Below are positions 57,641 to 64,000 of a stretch of 64,000 bases of DNA, in pieces. The translations under genes were made by a program, and so were the position numbers. The notes beneath the pieces are model-generated. The model made no database searches and was not told the DNA's origin. It saw nothing but the letters and a program-made list of their open reading frames with translations. The stretch's first letter is position 1, and every line of letters starts with the position of its first letter. Source of the stretch: Pleurodeles waltl. Lineage: Eukaryota; Chordata; Amphibia; Caudata; Salamandridae. Location: the NCBI RefSeq assembly GCF_031143425.1, contig NC_090440.1, positions 1,269,869,123-1,269,933,122 of the forward strand, given 5' to 3'.

Positions 57641-59861
57641 TGGAGCCTCCTGGCCCTTCCTTGATTTACCTGGTGCAGGCACCCTGTAAGTGTTGCTGCC
57701 TGGGCGTGGACTGGGTGGCTGAGGTGCTCACCTGGGTTCTGACCACTCTGACCCAATGAGAAGGACGGGGGGAGTGGTAGGGAAGAGGTCGACGGTGGAG
57801 AGGAAATGCTTCTTAAGGACATTGAGGCGGGAAGAGGGTGAAGGTTTGGGAGTGGAGGAGGAGGAAGTGGTTGTAGGAGGTGTCTGTATGCTGTGTTTGG
57901 GTGCAGATGCATGGGCTGGATGCTGTTGTGAGGTAGATGGCTGTTGGGTGTCTGAGTGCTTGTATTTGTATACTTTGGAAGGAGGGGGCACAGACACAGT
58001 GGGAGAGGACACAGGGGATGTGTGCATGGATGTGGGGGTAGGTACTGCCAGTGAGGGGCGTGTAGTGATAGGCGTGATGGTGGTTGTGGATGAGGATGTA
58101 GTGCATGCAGGTGTGAGTGTAGATGCTACTGGGAGGGAGGTGGACGACAAGGAGGAGGAGGACACAGTGGAGGCAGTGGATGTTGGTATGTCTGCATCTG
58201 GATGGTGTTTGTGTGAGTGCCTGTGGAATGATGTGTGGTGCTTGTGTTTGGCTGAACCATTTTTGTGTGGTGTCCTGTGTGCATGCTGGTTTGCCTGTGT
58301 GCTTGGGATAGGTTGGGGTTGAGGGGAATGGGATTAGGCAGAGGAGGTTGGAGGGGGAAGGCTAGAAAGAGGGACAATAGCTGCCATCAGGGAGGAGGCC
58401 AGAGTCTGGATTGATCTCTGTTGGGCCACCATGCCAGAGTGAATGCCCTCCAGGAATGCATTTGTTTGTTGCAAAGGGACTGCCAGCCCCGGGATGGCAT
58501 TCACAATGGTTGACTGCCCAAAAGAGAGGGATCGCAGGAGGTCAATGGCCTCCTCACTCAGGGCAGCAGGGCTAACTTGGGAAGGGCCTGAGACGAAGGA
58601 GATGCCCATTCTCCTGGGTGGCAGGCACAGGAAGCACACTGAGGGGCTGCTGGGAGGGCAGTGCTGGTACGGGGGTGGTGGCTGTAGTTGGGTTAGGCAC
58701 AGAGGTGTCCACCACCACCAGGTCTCCGCCGTGGTGCTCCCCTCGCCCTCCTTCCCACTGGTGCCCTCACCGTTGGTGGATTCGGCCTCCTGGGCCCTGT
58801 GGGATGCAGCTCTCTCCGTTGCCTGCGCCTCTGCTCCCCTGCCAGATGATGCTAATGCACATAAGCACAGGGTGAAAATAAAAAATGAGGGGAGAGACAA
58901 AGGATACCCTTGGTCAATGGCGGCAACAACACCACCGTTGGCGTACACAGCACACACACACACACACACAGGGAACAGCCCTATGCAATAGGAAATGCAC
59001 TAACAGTCACAATGCTAGTCACCAGCCCATGGACAGGGATACCTAACGCTAATAGCAGCATACCTGAGACCCACAGACACCTGCCAAGCAATGGATGCCT
59101 ACTAGCTTGGTTGGAGGAGGTTGACATCAGAACCAGCCCAACATGGGCCCTACCCTGCAATGTCCGGCCTGTCCTAGGGGCACCCACAGGCCCACATTAC
59201 CCACCCGGATGCCACCCCATCACGCGCAAGTAGTATATTGGGGCACTGTACTCATCCCCTTCTGGCTGCTGTGATGCCCTCAAGTGCCCATCCAGCTCCA
59301 GACAGGCCACAGCCAGTATGCGGGCCTTCAGGGGTCAGGGTTCGATGGGCACTCTTCCTCGTTGGGAGGCTATCCCCAGCTGGGCCTCTGCTGTCTTCAA
59401 TGCCCAGCGTCTCAGGTCCTCCCTCCATTTGTGACAGTGGGTGCTCTGCCTGCCGTAGACCCCCAGGGTCCGCACATTCTTGGTGATGGCACTCCATATA
59501 GTCTTTTCTTGAGGGGCGCTGACCTGCAGAGAAATACACATAGGATAATGGTTTCAGTCAAACCATTTTGCCTGTTACACTCATGGCCCACCATAGCCCT
59601 CACATCCCCTTATGCACAGACATTGCCCACCATACATGAAGCACGCTGCCCAGGGTCCTTCCACCAACACCCCCCCCCCACACGAGGCCCTCACACACAG
59701 CACTCCATGCATTCATGCCCCATTCATCATGCTCACAGTTTGCTCACCTGTTGGTCTGGAGGCCCATACAGCATTCAATACTGGGATAGGACCCCATCCA
59801 CCAGTCTATCCAACTTTGCAGCAGTGAAGGCAGGGGCCCTTTCCGCAGTGACACGAGCCAT
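57140..59861 (-). pseudogene. Second Myb/SANT (TSNARE1-like) gene of element C, broken
   Basis: Exon 1 (59861-59748, 114 nt as in A and B) starts MARVTAERAPAFTAAKLDRL and contains a TGA before MLYGPPDQQ. Exon 2 (~59523-59256) keeps KTIWSAITKNVRTLG and CHKWREDLRRW, and its donor is ATGAGT rather than GTGAGT. Exon 3 begins ~58868 with an acidic GEGTSGKEGEGS linker, then EEAIDLLRSLSFGQSTIVNA. A stop follows LPPPTSSA, another frame gives the Ser/Thr/Pro tail (58165-57728), and a final open stretch (57682-57140) has Lys/Pro/Ala-rich and GLEPPPTTAS repeats. Same place in the element as in A and B. Confidence 0.75.
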
Positions 59862-61723
59862 GGTCGGTTCCAGACAGAGGTCACACAGCCCTTGCAGTGT
59901 AGGTCCTCTCCTGTTGAAGGTCAGGTATCAAGTGAGTGAACAGATAGGAAATGGTGGTCACGTCTGTGGTGGTGCGTACCATCATTGACGGCGTACATCA
60001 CCATTGGCCACTGTAACACATAGGGCCCAATGGTATCCAATGAGAAGTTGCACGGCGGTTCTCGACTGCCTCCCGCAACAGCACACAACATCAGCAGAAT
60101 TACCTCATTTCCACATGTCCCTCCATATAGGACAGGCGGACGCCATTTCAGGGGGGGCAGGACATGGCACCTAACTGTGTCATAGTACACATAGGCACCA
60201 TTTGGGCCTATCCAACAATATATTGTTACAGTCACAACATGCAATGCAGCGTAGTGTTTGGAAATATGGAATACTGACCAGCTGCTCACCGTTTGCCCCC
60301 TAGATTGCAACCGCTGTGGATGAATAGGAGATGGAGACATCCCTGTGTACAGGCCCCTGGTGGACTTAGCAACAATGGAGGGTCAGAACATTATCCTCAC
60401 CTATAGACTGGACTGGGCCACAATCACAGAGCTGTGTGCCCAATTGGAACCTGATCTGATATCTGATATACGTCCGCCCACCGGGATCCCCCCTCTTGTG
60501 CAAGTGCTATCAGTGCTCCATTTCCTGACAACTGGCTCCTTCCAAGTGACAGTGGGCTTGGCAGCAGGAATGTCTCAGCCAATGTTCTCCATAGTGCTGA
60601 CCAGAGTGTTGTCTGCCCTGATTAAACACATATGCAGCTACATCGTTTTCCCCCAGGTGGAGGATTTGGCCACAGTGAAAGCTGATTTCTATGCAATGGG
60701 ACATAACTCCAACATTATTGGGGCTATTGATGGTACACATATTGCATTTGTCCTCCCCAGGAGAAATGAACAGGTGTTCAAAAATCGAAAGAGCTTTCAC
60801 TCCATGAATGTGCAGATAGTGTGCCTGGTGGACCAGTACATCTCCCATGTCAATGCAAACTATCCTGTGTTTGTGCATGATGCCTTTATCCTGAGGATTA
60901 GCAGCATCCCATATGTGATGGCTCAACTTCAAAGGCACCGGGTGTGGCTAATAGGTGAGCCCTGGTTCCCACCCAGTGAATGTTGGTGTATGGATATGGT
61001 GTGGGCCCTGAGGGTTAGTGTGTGGCTAACAGTTGTCCCTCGATCTTTGCAGGTGACTCTGGTTACCCCAACCTCTCATGGCTACTGACCCCTGTGAGGA
61101 ATCCCAGGACAAGGGCAGAGGAACGTTGCAATGAGGCACATGGGTGACCAAGAAGAATATAGAAAGGACATTCGGCCTCCTGAAGGACAGGTTTCGTTGC
61201 CGCCATCTAACAGGTGGATCCCTGTACTACTCACCCAAGAAAGTTTGCCAGATCATTGTGGCATGCTGTATGTTGCACAACCTTGCCTTACGTCGCTGGA
61301 TGCCCTTTCTGCAGGAGGATGGGGCAGGAGATGGCCATATGGCAGCAGTCGACCCTGTGGACAGTGAGGATGAGGAGGCATCGGATGAGGATGAGGACAA
61401 CAGAAGTGCAATAATACAACAATACTTCCAATGACACACAGGTAAGACACTGTAATTTCACTTTACATTGACAGTTTTGTGTTTGACATTGTCACTGGCA
61501 GGCTGATTTTCCCACTTCTATGGCCACTTACTGTACCCTTTGGCATCTCTATTTTCAGATATTTGTGCCCAACTATCACTCCTGGTGTGTTGACTGCAGC
61601 CAACTACAGGTCATTCCTATGTATACATTACTGTACAGTTGTATTGCAGTATCTAAAGCACATTAAACGAATACATAGTTCAATCATTTAACAGACTCCA
61701 TACTTGTATTTATTCAAACGGTG

Positions 61724-61729
61724 TTTATT
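61724..61729 (-). terminator. Polyadenylation signal of the element C Myb gene
   Basis: AATAAA on the minus strand ~185 bp after the stop at 61913, in the gap between the convergent 3' ends. Confidence 0.6.
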
Positions 61730-61912
61730 TAGGAGCTGATAAGTAGAGGGGAATGTGCAATGGGTTGGGGTGATGGTGGAGGAATGTCCATGATAGAGTC
61801 CAGTCTATTTGTATCACAGGTCCATTGTCCAAGGGGGCATAGGAAGTGGAGCAATGGCAGTTCAAGGTGGACAGGGTGAGACTGGGACTCAAGGGTGACA
61901 ATCAGGAGAGTC

Positions 61913-63463
61913 TTATTTACTGGCGGGGGTCTTGGCAATAGTCTCTGGCTTCTGCCTGGATCGCAGGGACCCTTTGCGGGGTGGTTCTCCTTCTGAAGGG
62001 GATGGGGTGCTGGTGGCCTGTTGTTCCTGTGGCGGGGCCTCCTGTCCACTAGTGGCAGCAGAGGTGGAAGGCTGTTCATCGGTTTGGCTAGTGTCATGGG
62101 CCTGGTGGTGTGCCACTGCCTTTCTCATGGTGTTGGCCATGTCTGCCAGCACCCCTGCAATGGAGACCAGGGCGTTGTTGATGTCCTTCAAGTCCTCCCT
62201 GATCCCCAGGTGCTGTCCCTCCTGCAGCCGCTGGGTCTCCTGCAACTTATCCAGTATCTGGCCCGTCATCTCTTGGGAATGGTAATATGCTCTCAGGATG
62301 TTGGTGAGTGCCTCCTGGAGAGTCGGTTCCCTGGGCCTGCCCTCCCCCTGTTGCACAGCAGTCCTCCCAGCTTCCCTGTTGTCCTGTGCCTCTGTCCCGT
62401 GAACAGTGTGCCCACTGCCACTGACCCCAGGTCCCTGATTGTCCTGTGTTTGTGGGGTGGCCTGGGGTCCATGTAGTGGTGGACACACTGCTGATTGACG
62501 TGTCTTGGGGACAGAGGTATAGTCCCGCTGGGTGGGTACTGTGCTGGTGTTTCCTGAGGGGGGAGGCTGTGTGCTGGTATGGAATTGTGCCAGGGTTACC
62601 GACTGTCCAGAGATCCCTGATGGGCCGGGTTGGTCATCCAGATCCAGGCGTCCAGAGCTGCTGCATCAATGTGGGTTCTTCTGGGGGTGGACTTGATGAT
62701 GCTGGCACCTCCTCTCTGGTGACGTTGGGTGTGGGACCTGTGGGGATGTAAATGTAGTCTTATTATTTCTGTGTGTGTCATCTTGTGCATGGGTGTGTTG
62801 CCCTGTATGGTTGTTATTGCCCTGTCAGCTTTGCCTTGTGTGAGTAGTTATTTGGTGGGCTAGGTGATTCTCTCCAGTGTGCATACTTTAGTGATGGGTG
62901 TCCATGCAGGTTTGTGATGGGGGTCCGTGCATTGGTGTTCCATACAGGGCTTGCTATTGGGAGGGGTGGGGTGGGTTGTGATGGTGGGGTGTGTGTGAGG
63001 TGGTGGAGTGATGTAGTGAGGGTAAGAGTGGGGGTTTGTGATGGCATGCAGGTAGGGGGTGATAGTAATAGAGATTTGACTTACCAGAGTCTAGTCCTCC
63101 TCCCACTCCTTCCAGGCCCCCAGGATGCATGATTGCCAAGGCTTGCTCCTCCCATGTTGTTATTTGTGGGGGAGGAGGTGGGGGTCCGCCGCCAGTCCTC
63201 TGTACAGCTATTTGATGTCTTGCTGCGATGGAACACACCTTCCCCCATAGGTCATTCCATCTCTTCCTGATGTTATCCCTTGTTCTGGGGTGTTGTTCCA
63301 CAGCATTGATCCTGTCCACGATTCTCCGCCATAGCTCCATCTTCCTAGCAACGGATGTCTGCTGCACCTGTGATCCGAATAGCTGTGGCTCTACCCAGAT
63401 GATTTCCTCCACCATGACCCTTAGCTCCTCCTCTGAGAACCTGGGGTGTTGTTGTGGTGCCAT
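61913..63463 (-). pseudogene. Myb/SANT partner of element C, frameshifted in exon 2
   Basis: Exon 1 (63463-63085, 379 nt) is fully open: MAPQQHPRFSEEELRVMVEE, MELWRRIVDRINAV, RKRWNDLWGKV, TWEEQALAIMHPGGL. Exon 2 starts at 62737 after CCCCACAG. A 1-base loss in the acidic part (CCCACATTGATGCAGC) and at least one more indel break the frame before the open helical part EALTNILRAYYHSQEM to RLQEGQHLGI and the basic end at 61913. The partner domain order is the same as in element B. Confidence 0.82.
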
Positions 63464-63646
63464 GGGTGTAGTGTGAGTGGCGTTGGTGAGAGTGTGTGGG
63501 GTGCTGTGTTGGGGTGTGTGATGTAAGGTGCGTGGATGGTGTATAGGTGATGGTGGTGTGTGGCTGTGGTCTTGTCTGTGGTCTTGCTATCTCTCTTGTG
63601 GAACTTGTTTGTATTAGTAAAGGGTTATGGGTAATGTGGGTGGGTG

Positions 63647-63653
63647 TTTTATA
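63647..63653 (-). promoter_or_regulatory. TATA box of the element C Myb gene
   Basis: TATAAAA on the minus strand ~185 bp before the ATG, followed by CACCCACCCACAT as in A and B. Confidence 0.6.
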
Positions 63654-64000
63654 GTGGTGTGGGTATGTGGGTGTGGTGTGTGCATGGGTGTCAGGTGTGT
63701 GTCATTCAAATTGTCCAATGTGATGTTGTTTTGTTTGTGTGTGTGTATTTTGAGCATGGTGGTATGTAGCGCCAATTGTTTGGCGCCATTGAATGTCCGC
63801 CACGGTGATTTGTGGGTCATGATGCTGTGGGTGTGGTTCTGTTAGCATAACAGTGTGGGTTTTGCTACCACCAGTTTATCACTGACCTTTGGGCTGGCAG
63901 ACTTGTGTGTGTGGCTGTATAGTGATGGATTGCTATTTGTGTGTCATAATATGGGTAGCGATAATCCGCTGCGGCGGCGGCATGTTGGCAGCAGTCAGCA

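Larger units (their letters stand above)
56171..61434 (+). pseudogene. HARBI1-like: HARBI1 DDE transposase of element C, three exons, broken
   Basis: Exon 1 (56171-56247) encodes MEPEFHLFPMLFYLFVHY and ends before GTGAGTACTGC. Exon 2 is ~60304-60954 and exon 3 is 61053-61434. Exon 2 keeps YRPLVDL, GSFQVTVGLAAGMSQPMF, GAIDGTHIAF and VHDAFI. Exon 3 keeps [27 protein letters not shown] and the acidic end QQYFQ. Defects are a ~2-bp loss before YRPLVDL that puts a TGA in frame, an exon joint that itself makes a stop (TG+A), and a 2-bp loss before IERTFG. The 98-bp intron 60955-61052 interrupts the LIG|DSGY site in phase 1, exactly where element D has an intron and where elements A and B have none. 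Confidence 0.85.
55469..64000 (-). mobile_element. Harbinger element C, reverse orientation, runs off the window
   Basis: GCCCCCATTACGAGTTTGGCGG-like sequence at 55469 is the right end. From there the order is transposase exon 1 (+), arrays, second Myb gene (-), transposase main exons (+) and Myb gene (-), the mirror of elements A and B. The other end would lie just past 64000: the last bases (GCGGCGGCGGCATGTTGGCAG) correspond to the subterminal part of the left end of A and B. All three genes are damaged. Confidence 0.8.

Noticed and set aside
1..64000. tRNA, rRNA or host protein-coding gene
   Set aside because: I looked for tRNA box A/B-like sequence, rRNA landmarks and known host domains and found none that I could support by eye.

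Overview
This is eukaryotic, almost certainly amphibian DNA, and it is built almost entirely of transposable elements. I infer a salamander, most likely a newt of the Pleurodeles type. The reasons are the several large PIF/Harbinger elements, the 2-3 kb solo LTRs of related families, the L1-type and Penelope-like retroelements, the GT-AG introns, TATA boxes and AATAAA signals, and the absence of any recognisable host gene. I see no bacterial or archaeal features and no CRISPR array.

Layout. 1-9342: a decayed Harbinger (element D, minus strand) with a HARBI1-like transposase pseudogene at 1960-4345, whose intron holds an L2/CR1-type LINE fragment, and a Myb/SANT partner pseudogene at 6430-8741. 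9343-13749: hairpin MITEs, an LTR-like segment, TG/CA-rich microsatellites and a G-rich tract. 13750-17710: a 1.98 kb tandem duplication that copied the left end of the next Harbinger. 16810-26266: element B, 9.46 kb. 27324-29477: a solo LTR with target-site duplication (TSD) CAGTG. 29537-30558: two fold-back MITEs. 31040-47670: an L1-type LINE split by a solo LTR (33878-45014, TSD CATTT), which is itself split by Harbinger element A (34357-43004, TSD TTA). 48073-49250: a Penelope-like element with a GIY-YIG domain. 49860-52749: another solo LTR (TSD AGCAA). 53303-53473: a palindromic MITE. 54449-55460: element E, a fragment of the D family. 55469-end: element C, a third large Harbinger in reverse orientation, running off the window.

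Elements A, B and C share one architecture. From the left terminal inverted repeat (TIR) inward it is: (1) a TATA-driven two-exon gene for a Myb/SANT-like protein with a C-terminal helical region; (2) a convergent HARBI1 DDE transposase gene on the other strand; (3) a third gene, encoding a second Myb/SANT protein of the TSNARE1-like type, divergent from the transposase main exon; (4) minisatellite arrays; (5) a tiny first exon of the transposase next to the right TIR. The transposase therefore has a 4-5 kb intron that contains the whole third gene and the arrays on the opposite strand. The splice phases of the tiny exon and the main exon match in A and B.

Element A has an open 372-aa transposase but frameshifted accessory genes. 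Element B has an open 400-aa Myb partner but a broken transposase. Together they could supply both proteins normally needed for Harbinger mobility. No function is claimed for stretches described as unrecognised.
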